A stretch of 5,359 nt of DNA, taken from NCBI GenBank assembly GCA_002336765.1, contig DDES01000110.1, forward strand, positions 1-5,359, in the 5' to 3' direction. The notes under the pieces were generated by a model that saw only the letters and a list, made by a program, of their open reading frames with translations, ran no database searches and was not told the DNA's origin. This DNA is from Novosphingobium sp. UBA1948 (GTDB lineage Bacteria > Pseudomonadota > Alphaproteobacteria > Sphingomonadales > Sphingomonadaceae). Shown in pieces: positions 1 through 5,359 of the stretch (its first letter is position 1; every line of letters begins with the position of its first letter). A program made the position numbers and the translations under genes.

Positions 1-382
1 CCTCGGCCTTGTCGATGGCGTCGGCATCGGCGCCGATCATCTGCACGCCGAACTTTTCCAGCGTACCATCCTCGAACAGCGCCAGCGCGGTGTTGAGCGC
101 CGTCTGCCCGCCCATCGTGGGCAGCACCGCATCGGGGCGCTCCTTCTCGATGATCTTGGCGACAATCGCGGGCGTGATCGGCTCGATATAGGTGGCGTCG
201 GCCATGTCCGGATCGGTCATGATCGTGGCCGGATTGCTGTTCACGAGGATGACGCGATAGCCCTCCTCCTTCAGCGCCTTGATCGCCTGCGTGCCCGAAT
301 AGTCGAACTCGCAAGCCTGACCGATGATGATGGGACCCGCGCCAATGACGAGGATCGACGAGATGTCAGTGCGCTTGGGCAT
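1..382 (-). CDS. carB: Carbamoyl-phosphate synthase large subunit, N-terminal part (cut by window edge)
   Basis: Reading from the ATG at 382-380, 127 complete codons are present before the window ends. The protein opens MPKRTDISSILVIGAG and continues with GPIIIGQACEFDYSG (residues 16-30), VNSNPATIMTD (48-58), ERPDAVLPTMGGQTALN (81-97) and MIGADADAIDKAE (115-127). This matches the N-terminal pre-ATP-grasp part of the CarB carboxyphosphate domain almost position for position as I recall the E. coli protein. The family is about 1,070 residues long, so only about 12% is visible. With CarA it makes carbamoyl phosphate in the cytoplasm from glutamine-derived ammonia, bicarbonate and two ATP, for arginine and pyrimidine synthesis. 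The start is supported by the conserved MPKRTDI opening and by a GGAAG Shine-Dalgarno 8 bases upstream, which lies inside the preceding gene. The ATG shares one base with that gene's TAA stop (TAATG), so translational coupling is likely. The upstream gene is not carA, which is unusual. Confidence 0.97.
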   Translation of the reverse strand, partial: MPKRTDISSILVIGAGPIIIGQACEFDYSGTQAIKALKEEGYRVILVNSNPATIMTDPDMADATYIEPITPAIVAKIIEKERPDAVLPTMGGQTALNTALALFEDGTLEKFGVQMIGADADAIDKAE

Positions 383-1152
383 TAGAGTTGCTTCCACAAA
401 TGCTCGATGCACAGATCGAGTAGTTTTTTGGCGGCCTCGCCTAAAGCTTGACCTTTATACTTTTTCACAATGAAATTTAGAGCGTAATTTAGTGCGTCGT
501 AGGCGAGGTGAACGCGGACACAACCAGATCTAAAAAGCTCTCTTGCCGCCTTAATTTGACCAATAAATTGCGATCTAAGGTCAAAATTTCCGTCAATCGA
601 ATTCTCAAGTTCAAGTTTGTCAACAACAGTACCTGCCGTCGATTCTAGAATTTCTATTTGATTATGGCTAAGATTAACAGTTCTTCCTGCTGCTGGAATT
701 GCGGCTGTTTCATCATCAAAATCATTGCTTCGCAAGGCATCCCAGTCATCACTAGTCCCTTCGCTCAGGTGATTTGAGGCATCTAGAGCGTACCTATGAC
801 CTTTCCTAGAATAGGCCAACAGCACCTTATGCTTCTTAGTTAGTTCTTTGACTTCCGCATAATCCTGCAAGTCGTCTTCACTTTGAGGTCGATTTTCTAA
901 AAAGTAATATCGGAAATTGTCGAAATTGACTGTCCAAAAACCACCTGTAAGAGGGCTAAAATCATCCTCCGCAGCTGCGAATGGGATCAGGATATTCAGC
1001 GCCTCCCTCACATCATCCTCACGAACAATACGTCCAAATTTATGTGTGAGCGAGCGAGAAATTGATTTTATTGATCCACCAAATGACTCGTCGGACTCTG
1101 CAGAAGCAGCATCCAAAAGAATCACAGCCAAATATTCAGCAAGCAAGCTCAC
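382..1152 (-). CDS. Protein of unknown function inserted between carA and carB, low GC
   Basis: I do not recognise this 256-residue protein. The chosen start is GTG at 1152-1150, overlapping the carA TGA by four bases (GTGA), with GGGGA seven bases upstream. An in-frame ATG at 1266 would run 118 bases into carA and is unlikely; TTG at 1146 is an alternative. Visible parts: a short hydrophobic helix (residues 2-17), a region rich in charged and aromatic residues (30-90, including GGFWTVNFDNFRYYFLENR), an acidic stretch (91-98), VLLAYSRKGHRYALDASNHL (110-129), an acidic low-complexity linker (130-150), then RTVNLSHNQIEILE (157-170) and amphipathic helices with VRVHLAYDALNYALNFIVKKYK (212-233) to the end. 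From memory, the last ~100 residues resemble a C-terminal region recurring in uncharacterised alphaproteobacterial proteins (R-V-x-L-x-x-N, charged helix, AxEL, then V-R). This is unverified. There is no clear signal peptide or catalytic motif. GC is about 43% against about 66% in the neighbours, and there is no methionine after the start. It is probably acquired horizontally but is an intact frame. Confidence 0.8.
   Translation of the reverse strand: MSLLAEYLAVILLDAASAESDESFGGSIKSISRSLTHKFGRIVREDDVREALNILIPFAAAEDDFSPLTGGFWTVNFDNFRYYFLENRPQSEDDLQDYAEVKELTKKHKVLLAYSRKGHRYALDASNHLSEGTSDDWDALRSNDFDDETAAIPAAGRTVNLSHNQIEILESTAGTVVDKLELENSIDGNFDLRSQFIGQIKAARELFRSGCVRVHLAYDALNYALNFIVKKYKGQALGEAAKKLLDLCIEHLWKQL
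391..395 (-). promoter_or_regulatory. Ribosome binding site of carB, inside the upstream gene
   Basis: GGAAG on the minus strand lies 8 bases before the carB ATG. It falls in the penultimate codons (Trp-Lys) of the low-GC gene, so carB initiation depends on sequence belonging to that gene rather than to carA. Confidence 0.6.
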
Positions 1153-2315
1153 CCCAACATCCCCACAAACTTCGTGAAGAGGTAGAAGCTGTCCATCGGG
1201 CCGGGCGAGGCTTCGGGGTGGTATTGCACCGAGAAGGCGCGCTTGCCCGTGATCTCGATGCCGCAATTGCTGCCGTCGAACAGCGAGCGGTGGGTTTCCA
1301 CCACGCCTGCGGGCAGGCTTGCCGCATCGACCGCGAAGCCGTGGTTCATGCTGGTGATCTCGACCACACCCTCGGCAAGGCGCTTGACCGGATGGTTCGC
1401 GCCGCGGTGACCCTGATGCATCTTGATGGTCTTGGCGCCAGCGGCCAGCGCCAGCATCTGGTGGCCAAGGCAGATGCCGAAGATCGGAATGCCCGCCTCC
1501 AGCACGCCCTTGATGACGGGCACAGCGTAAACCCCCGTTGCCGCCGGATCGCCCGGGCCGTTGGAGAGGAACACGCCATCGGGCTTCAGCCCCAGCACGA
1601 CCTCCAGCGGGGTTTCCGCCGGAACCACCGTGACGGCGGCGCCAGCCTGCACCAGATTGCGGAAGATATTGTCCTTGGCGCCATAGTCGATGGCCACCAC
1701 ATGCGGGCGCGCATCATGCGGGCTGCGGCCATAGCCCTTGCCCAGATGCCAGACGCTGCCCTGCCACTCTTCCTGCGCTTTGCGGGAAACAATCTTGGCC
1801 AGATCCATGCCTTCAAGGCCGGGCCATGCTTTCGCCTTGGCCAGCAGGGCGGGAATGTCGAACTCGCCCGAGGGCGAATGGGCGATCACCGCATTGGGCG
1901 CTCCGGCCAAGCGGATGCGGCGGGTCAGCGCGCGCGTGTCGAGCCCCGCAATGCCGATCTTGCCCTTGGCCGCCATCCATGCGTCAAACGTGCCTTCGGC
2001 GCGGAAGTTGCTGGGTGCGGTCACATCCTCGCGCACAATGCAGCCCACCGCGCCGTCAACCGCCGCCTCGTTATCCTCGTGGTTCACACCGACATTGCCG
2101 ATATGCGGGAAGGTGAAGGTCACGATCTGGCCCGCATAGCTGGGGTCGGTCATGATTTCCTGATAGCCGGTGATCGAGGTGTTGAAGCAAACCTCGCCCA
2201 CGGCCGAGCCGGTGGCACCGAAACCGCGACCCCAGGCGACATAGCCATCGCTCAACACCAGAACAGCGGTGGCGCCAGAGGGTTTAGGCGCAAGCGAAGG
2301 GGCGGCGTCTGCCAT
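1149..2315 (-). CDS. carA: Carbamoyl-phosphate synthase small (glutaminase) subunit
   Basis: This 388-residue protein (E. coli CarA has 382) hydrolyses glutamine and passes ammonia to CarB. The N-terminal CarA domain covers roughly residues 15-150, with FNTSITGYQEIMTDPSYAGQI (44-64) and the conserved HIGNVGVNHED (71-81). The C-terminal class I glutamine amidotransferase domain runs from about 205 to 388. It has SNGPGDP (251-257), FGICLGHQMLALA with nucleophile Cys282 (279-291), HRGANHPV (303-310) and VQYHPEASPGP with His366 and Glu368 completing the triad. All key residues are present. The start at 2315 (MADAAPS) is preferred over an upstream in-frame ATG at 2393. GGAG lies nine bases before it, the length fits the family, and the extra 26 residues would be a poorly conserved tail read from leader DNA. 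The gene is divergent from yqeY and followed by a four-base overlap with an unknown gene instead of carB. Confidence 0.97.
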   Translation of the reverse strand: MADAAPSLAPKPSGATAVLVLSDGYVAWGRGFGATGSAVGEVCFNTSITGYQEIMTDPSYAGQIVTFTFPHIGNVGVNHEDNEAAVDGAVGCIVREDVTAPSNFRAEGTFDAWMAAKGKIGIAGLDTRALTRRIRLAGAPNAVIAHSPSGEFDIPALLAKAKAWPGLEGMDLAKIVSRKAQEEWQGSVWHLGKGYGRSPHDARPHVVAIDYGAKDNIFRNLVQAGAAVTVVPAETPLEVVLGLKPDGVFLSNGPGDPAATGVYAVPVIKGVLEAGIPIFGICLGHQMLALAAGAKTIKMHQGHRGANHPVKRLAEGVVEITSMNHGFAVDAASLPAGVVETHRSLFDGSNCGIEITGKRAFSVQYHPEASPGPMDSFYLFTKFVGMLG

Positions 2316-2324
2316 AAAGGGGCG

Positions 2325-2330
2325 CTCCGT
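2325..2330 (-). promoter_or_regulatory. Ribosome binding site deciding the carA start
   Basis: ACGGAG on the minus strand lies with its GGAG nine bases upstream of the ATG at 2315. The longer in-frame start at 2393 has the run of G residues and no well-placed better site, so this supports the shorter CarA. Confidence 0.6.
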
Positions 2331-2364
2331 GAGAGAGTTTCGGGTTATGTGTGCTAAGGCCTGC

Positions 2365-2393
2365 CCGCTAGACCCCTCTCCCCCCCGCGTCAA
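2365..2393 (-). promoter_or_regulatory. Candidate carA promoter
   Basis: On the minus strand TTGACG (2393-2388) matches the sigma-70 -35 at five of six positions. A 17-base spacer then leads to TAGCGG (2370-2365), a poor -10. Transcription would start about 40-45 bases before the carA ATG. The -35 and spacing are good, but the -10 matches only at its first two positions. Alphaproteobacterial promoters often have weak -10 elements, so this is a candidate only. Confidence 0.3.
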
Positions 2394-2404
2394 CCCCGCT
2401 GCGC

Positions 2405-2456
2405 GTGCAACGCGGGAAAACTTGGATCGGGTGCAAGGCGGGAAAACTTAGATGGG
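2405..2456. repeat. Two tandem copies of a 26-bp unit
   Basis: Copy 1 (2405-2430) and copy 2 (2431-2456) abut directly and agree at 23 of 26 positions. Both contain GTGCAA, an identical 12-base core GCGGGAAAACTT, and GAT. The three differences are at unit positions 7, 20 and 24. Immediately after, 2457-2463 reads GCGCAAG, which matches the first seven positions of copy 2 except for one base. This suggests a third, decayed unit in register. The array lies just upstream of the candidate carA -35, a position suited to an activator or repressor, but no known operator was recognised. Confidence 0.8.
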
Positions 2457-2546
2457 GCGCAAGCTACCAAATTGGCAAATAAGGCGCTAGTCTGGCCGCA
2501 ATCCTGCGCTAGGGCGCGGGACGCTTAGCACAAACGAGAGATTGAT

Positions 2547-2999
2547 ATGATCCGCGATTCGATCAAGGCCGCGCAGGTGGCCGCCATGAAGTCGGGCGAT
2601 AAGGCCCGTCTTGCCGCCGTCCGCCTGATCCTGGCCAAGCTGAAGGACAAGGATATCGAGCTGCGCACCGCCAGTTCGGTGCCGGATGACGATGTGCTGG
2701 TGGTCGATGTGTTGCAGAAGATGGTCAAGCAGCGCCGCGAATCCATCGCCATGTACGAGCAGGGCGGCCGCCCCGAACTGGCCGCTGCCGAAGCCGCCGA
2801 GGTCGAAGTGATCGAGGACTTCCTGCCCGCGCAGATGGGTGAGGACGAGGTGAAGGCCGCCATCGAGGCAATCAAGGCCGAAGTGGGAGCGACCAGCATC
2901 AAGGATATGGGCAAGGTCGTGGGCGCGCTGAAAGCGAAACATGGCAGCCAGATCGACATGGGCAAGGCCTCGGCGCTGGTGAAGGCGGCGCTGGCCTGA
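2547..2999 (+). CDS. yqeY: GatB/YqeY-domain protein
   Basis: This small, charged, mostly helical cytoplasmic protein has 150 residues, the usual length for the YqeY family (about 147-150). It is related to the tail domain of the GatB subunit of the tRNA-dependent amidotransferase. Recognisable signatures are IRDSIKAAQVAAMKSGDKARLAAVRLILAKLK (residues 2-33), the central KQRRESIAMYEQGGRPELA segment (61-79), EVEVIEDFLPAQM (84-96) and the C-terminal SIKDMGKVVGALKAKHGSQIDMGKASALVK (117-146). The C-terminal part corresponds to the tRNA-binding tail in GatB. The exact role of stand-alone YqeY is not established; a tRNA-linked activity is an inference from GatB. The ATG has GAGAG six bases upstream. 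It stands first in a run with dnaG, one base away, and rpoD. In many Proteobacteria a yqeY gene lies in the rpsU-dnaG-rpoD operon; here rpsU is absent from the upstream side. Confidence 0.93.
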   Translation: MIRDSIKAAQVAAMKSGDKARLAAVRLILAKLKDKDIELRTASSVPDDDVLVVDVLQKMVKQRRESIAMYEQGGRPELAAAEAAEVEVIEDFLPAQMGEDEVKAAIEAIKAEVGATSIKDMGKVVGALKAKHGSQIDMGKASALVKAALA

Positions 3000-3000
3000 C

Positions 3001-4926
3001 ATGAGCCTTTCGCCCCAGTTCCTTGATGAATTGCGCAGCCGGATCACGCTGTCGGCGGTGATCGGGCGGACCGAGCGCGTCATCAAGGCGGGGCGCGAGT
3101 TCAAGGCCTGTTGCCCGTTCCACCACGAAAAGACGCCCAGTTTCACCATCAATGATGAAAAGGGCTTCTACCACTGCTTTGGTTGCGGGGCGCATGGCGA
3201 TGTGATCCGCTGGATGACCGACCAGCGCGGCCTGTCCTTCATGGATGCGGTCAAGCAACTGGCCGAGGAGGCGGGGATGGAGGTCCCTGCCCCCGATCCG
3301 CGTCAGGCCGAGCGGGCGGTGAAGCAGAAGAGCCTGCATGATGTGATGGCCGCCGCGCAGGGCTTTTTCGTCGATCAATTGGCCAGCGATGAGGGCGCGC
3401 GGGCGCGGGCCTATCTCGCCTCGCGGGGGTTTGGCACGGCGGTGTGCCGTGAGTTCGGCTTCGGCTATGCGCCGGAGGGGCGGCAGGCCCTGAAGGGCGC
3501 GCTGGGCGCCTTTCCGGAGCCGATGCTGATCGAGGGCGGTCTGCGCATCGTCGTGGACGATAAAGAGCCTTACGACCGTTTCCGTGGCCGTCTGATGCTG
3601 CCCATTCAGGATGCGCGCGGGCGGGTGATCGCCTTTGGCGGGCGCATTCTCGACAAGACCAAAACCGACGCACCCAAATACCTGAACTCGCCCGACACGC
3701 CTTTGTTCGACAAGGGGCGCACGCTCTATAACCACCATCGCGCATCGGCGGCCTCGCGGCGCACGGGGCGGCTGATCGTGGTCGAAGGCTATATGGACGT
3801 GATCGCGCTGGCCGCTGCGGGGTTCGAGGAAGCGGTGGCCCCGCTCGGCACCGCGCTGACCGAGACGCAGATCGAGATGGTGTGGCGCATGGTCGATATG
3901 CCGGTGCTGTGCTTTGATGGCGATGCGGCGGGGCAAAGGGCGGCGATGCGCGCGATCACCCGCGCCCTGCCCCTGCTGCGCCCCGGCCATAGCTTGCGCA
4001 TCGTCACCATGCCCGAGGGGCAGGATCCCGACGATCTTATCAAGGCGCGCGGCCCTGCGGCGATGGAGGAGGTGCTGGCGGGCGCGCAAAGCCTGCTCGA
4101 TACGCTGTGGCGGGTGGAGCGCGATGCCGCGCCCACGGGCAGCCCCGAGGAAAAGGCAGGGCTGAAAGCGCGGCTGATGGCGCATGTCGAGACGATTGCC
4201 GATCCCGATATCAAGGCGCTCTATCGCCGCGATCTGCTGGAGCGTTTTTCCGATTTCGCTTTTCCGCGCCGGGAACAGGCACCGTGGCAACCACGCCAAC
4301 AGGCGCCGCGCGGCCCCCAGAACCGGCGCTTTGGCCGCGATCTGCCCCCGCCCCTGCCGCACGAGGAAACCGCCGCGCGACTGCGCCGCCCTGCCAACCC
4401 TTTCCGCGCTGCCACGATCGAGGCGGTGCTGACAGGCCTTGCGCGCTGCCCGCAGGACATCGCCCGCCACGCCCCGGCCCTCGCCCGTCTCGCGCGGGAG
4501 GACGCGCGCTGTGATGTGCTGCTCGATGCGCTGGATGAGGGCGCGCCTCTTGAAAGCGGGCAAATGGCTACCATATTGGCTCGCAAAGGTTGGACACTGG
4601 GCGCCGATGCGCCGCGTCACGGTATGCATTTTGCTTTCCTGAGCGGATCAGGCGAAGCGGCGAGTGCCGAACTGGCCGATGTGATTGCCGTGCTGGCCGA
4701 AAAGCCCGAGGTTGAACGCGCGCTGGAGGAATGGAAATATCGCGACATTTCCACAGATGCCGAATGGCTCGAGCAACAGCGCCTTTTGACGCGATTGCGC
4801 GATCTTGAAAAAAGAGAACTGGATTTGAAAGCGCGGCTGGGCCAAATGGCTGCGGCTGATGGTATAATTGCACAAGAGGCCGCCGGTTTTCCGACCGAGG
4901 CGGCCAACAGCAAAATGGCGGAATGA
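3001..4926 (+). CDS. dnaG: DNA primase
   Basis: This 641-residue primase makes the RNA primers for chromosome replication and works with the DnaB helicase at the fork. The N-terminal CHC2 zinc domain has CPFHHEKTPSF (38-48) and HCFGCGAHGDVI (58-69), with Cys38, His41, Cys59 and Cys62 as zinc ligands. The RNA polymerase core includes YDRFRGRLMLPI (191-202), AFGGRIL (211-217) and PKYLNSPDTPLFDKG (225-239). The TOPRIM fold has VVEGYMDV with Glu262 (260-267), CFDGDAAGQRAA with Asp306 and Asp308 (304-315) and EGQDPDDLI (339-347). A Pro/Arg-rich linker (about 422-455) leads to a variable helical C-terminal domain, expected to bind DnaB. Alphaproteobacterial DnaG is often longer than the 581 residues of E. 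coli. The start follows the yqeY stop after one base and lacks a strong Shine-Dalgarno, so coupled translation is likely. Its stop overlaps the rpoD start (ATGA). Confidence 0.98.
   Translation: MSLSPQFLDELRSRITLSAVIGRTERVIKAGREFKACCPFHHEKTPSFTINDEKGFYHCFGCGAHGDVIRWMTDQRGLSFMDAVKQLAEEAGMEVPAPDPRQAERAVKQKSLHDVMAAAQGFFVDQLASDEGARARAYLASRGFGTAVCREFGFGYAPEGRQALKGALGAFPEPMLIEGGLRIVVDDKEPYDRFRGRLMLPIQDARGRVIAFGGRILDKTKTDAPKYLNSPDTPLFDKGRTLYNHHRASAASRRTGRLIVVEGYMDVIALAAAGFEEAVAPLGTALTETQIEMVWRMVDMPVLCFDGDAAGQRAAMRAITRALPLLRPGHSLRIVTMPEGQDPDDLIKARGPAAMEEVLAGAQSLLDTLWRVERDAAPTGSPEEKAGLKARLMAHVETIADPDIKALYRRDLLERFSDFAFPRREQAPWQPRQQAPRGPQNRRFGRDLPPPLPHEETAARLRRPANPFRAATIEAVLTGLARCPQDIARHAPALARLAREDARCDVLLDALDEGAPLESGQMATILARKGWTLGADAPRHGMHFAFLSGSGEAASAELADVIAVLAEKPEVERALEEWKYRDISTDAEWLEQQRLLTRLRDLEKRELDLKARLGQMAAADGIIAQEAAGFPTEAANSKMAE
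4860..4868 (+). promoter_or_regulatory. Candidate internal rpoD promoter (extended -10) within dnaG
   Basis: TGGTATAAT is a perfect extended -10 element, with TG at 4860-4861 and TATAAT at 4863-4868. It lies inside dnaG codons 620-623 in otherwise GC-rich DNA. Transcription would start near 4875, about 48 bases before the rpoD ATG. No good -35 is found 16-18 bases upstream (the bases near 4840-4845 read GGCCAA), which extended -10 promoters can tolerate. In E. coli rpoD is also served by promoters inside dnaG, so the position is plausible. It could be chance codon use (Gly-Ile-Ile). Confidence 0.35.
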
Positions 4927-5359
4927 TGGACGAAGAGATTTCTGGCGCTGACGGGGCTAACGAGCGCGAGGGCAGCGATGCCCCGCTGATCGATCTGAAC
5001 GAGGCTTCGATCAAGAAGCTGATCGCGCGCGCCAAGCGTCGCGGCGTCATCACCTATGACGAGCTGAACGAGGCCCTGCCGCAGGACCAGATGTCATCCG
5101 AGCAGATCGAGGACATCATGGCCGCGATCAGCGAGATGGGCGTCAACATCGTCGAAAGCGACGAGGACGCCGTCGAGCCGGACGACAAGGACGACGATGT
5201 CGAGGAATCCGATTCGTCGATGTCCGACCGGCCGGTTGCCGAAAAGAAGAAAGAAACCATCGAGCGCACGGACGATCCCGTCCGTATGTATCTGCGCGAG
5301 ATGGGCGCGGTCGAACTGCTGAGCCGCGAGGGCGAGATCGCCATCGCCAAGCGCATCGA
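4923..5359 (+). CDS. rpoD: RNA polymerase primary sigma factor, N-terminal part (cut by window edge)
   Basis: 145 complete codons are visible of a protein usually over 600 residues in this group. Region 1.1 is recognisable as IDLNEASIKKLIARAKRRGVITYDELNEALP (about residues 23-53) with SSEQIEDIMAAISEMGVNIVESDED (58-82), the self-inhibitory domain of primary sigma factors. An acidic linker rich in Asp and Glu follows (80-97). Region 1.2 starts at DDPVRMYLREMGAVELLSREGEIAIAKRI (about 117-145). The protein directs RNA polymerase to housekeeping promoters. The ATG at 4923 overlaps the dnaG TGA (ATGA); a second in-frame ATG follows directly at 4926, so the exact start is open by one residue. GGCGGA just upstream is a weak and very close ribosome site, so coupling to dnaG is likely, perhaps with an added internal promoter. 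Regions 2-4 lie outside the window. Confidence 0.96.
   Translation, partial: MMDEEISGADGANEREGSDAPLIDLNEASIKKLIARAKRRGVITYDELNEALPQDQMSSEQIEDIMAAISEMGVNIVESDEDAVEPDDKDDDVEESDSSMSDRPVAEKKKETIERTDDPVRMYLREMGAVELLSREGEIAIAKRI

Larger units (their letters stand above)
2316..2546. other. Divergent intergenic region between carA and yqeY
   Basis: These 231 bases should carry the promoters of both divergent operons. Next to carA is the Shine-Dalgarno ACGGAG (2325-2330, minus strand), then a cytosine-rich run on the plus strand (2371-2387) between the candidate carA -35 and -10. Two tandem 26-bp units follow at 2405-2456. On the yqeY side, TTGGCA at 2472-2477 could be a plus-strand -35, but no acceptable -10 lies 16-18 bases downstream. 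GCGCTAG occurs twice (2484-2490 and 2506-2512), 22 bases apart. GAGAG at 2536-2540 is a fair Shine-Dalgarno six bases before the yqeY ATG. I see no small gene, RNA gene or terminator here. Confidence 0.6.

Noticed and set aside
1153..1266. Upstream ATG extension of the unknown gene to position 1266
   Set aside because: The added 38 residues read through the 3' end of carA in another frame and have carA-like GC content. The GTG overlapping the carA stop has a better ribosome site and matches the composition boundary.
1062..2357. Long plus-strand open frame (431 codons) opposite carA
   Set aside because: It is antisense to a CarA with all catalytic motifs. Its translation is rich in His, Arg, Ala and Gly without domain structure, as expected for a shadow frame in GC-rich DNA.
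2316..2393. Longer CarA starting at 2393
   Set aside because: The extra 26 residues do not resemble CarA N-termini, and a GGAG site lies at good distance before the ATG at 2315. The longer start would also sit within the candidate promoter.
2371..2400. Cytosine/guanine-rich run as a Rho-independent terminator
   Set aside because: There is no stem with a following T run on either strand. The region lies upstream of two divergent genes, where a terminator is not expected.
2484..2512. Paired GCGCTAG as a structured RNA or operator
   Set aside because: The two heptamers are direct, not inverted, repeats, and short enough to occur by chance in GC-rich DNA; no supporting structure was seen.
2487..3152. 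Minus-strand open frame of 221 codons across yqeY
   Set aside because: It is a shadow of yqeY and the start of dnaG, both recognised by family motifs on the plus strand.
2899..4629. Minus-strand open frame of 576 codons opposite dnaG
   Set aside because: It mirrors the dnaG coding sequence. The composition is Arg/His/Leu/Gln-rich with no recognisable motif, and dnaG is unambiguous on the other strand.

Overview
The window looks like chromosome of a GC-rich alphaproteobacterium, most likely a member of the Sphingomonadales (Novosphingobium- or Sphingomonas-like). This rests on the roughly 65-67% GC of the core genes, the protein sequences of CarA, CarB, DnaG and RpoD, and the yqeY-dnaG-rpoD order. 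The genus is an inference; no 16S or marker search could be run.

Left half, minus strand (transcribed right to left): carA (2315 to 1149), a gene of unknown function (1152 to 382), and the first 127 codons of carB (382 to the window edge). CarA and CarB are the glutaminase and synthetase subunits of carbamoyl-phosphate synthetase, which feeds arginine and pyrimidine synthesis. The unknown gene sits exactly between them. Its GTG start overlaps the carA stop by 4 bases (GTGA), and its TAA stop shares one base with the carB ATG (TAATG). Its GC content is about 43% (hand count of 421-1140), far below its neighbours, and the shift falls at the gene boundaries. It is the most unusual feature here: a probable acquired gene now built into a three-gene, translationally coupled carA-X-carB unit.

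Middle, 2316-2546: a 231-base divergent intergenic region. It holds the carA leader, a weak carA promoter candidate and two tandem copies of a 26-bp unit (23 of 26 positions identical), with a possible decayed third copy in the same register.

Right half, plus strand: yqeY (GatB/YqeY-domain protein), dnaG (primase) and the start of rpoD (primary sigma factor, cut by the window edge). This is the alphaproteobacterial form of the macromolecular-synthesis operon, here without rpsU next to yqeY. The genes are tightly packed: 1 base between yqeY and dnaG, and an ATGA overlap between dnaG and rpoD. A perfect extended -10 (TGGTATAAT) near the end of dnaG may be an internal promoter for rpoD.

No tRNA, rRNA, CRISPR array, transposase, integrase or convincing Rho-independent terminator was seen. 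Apart from the unknown gene and the repeats, the content is conserved housekeeping.
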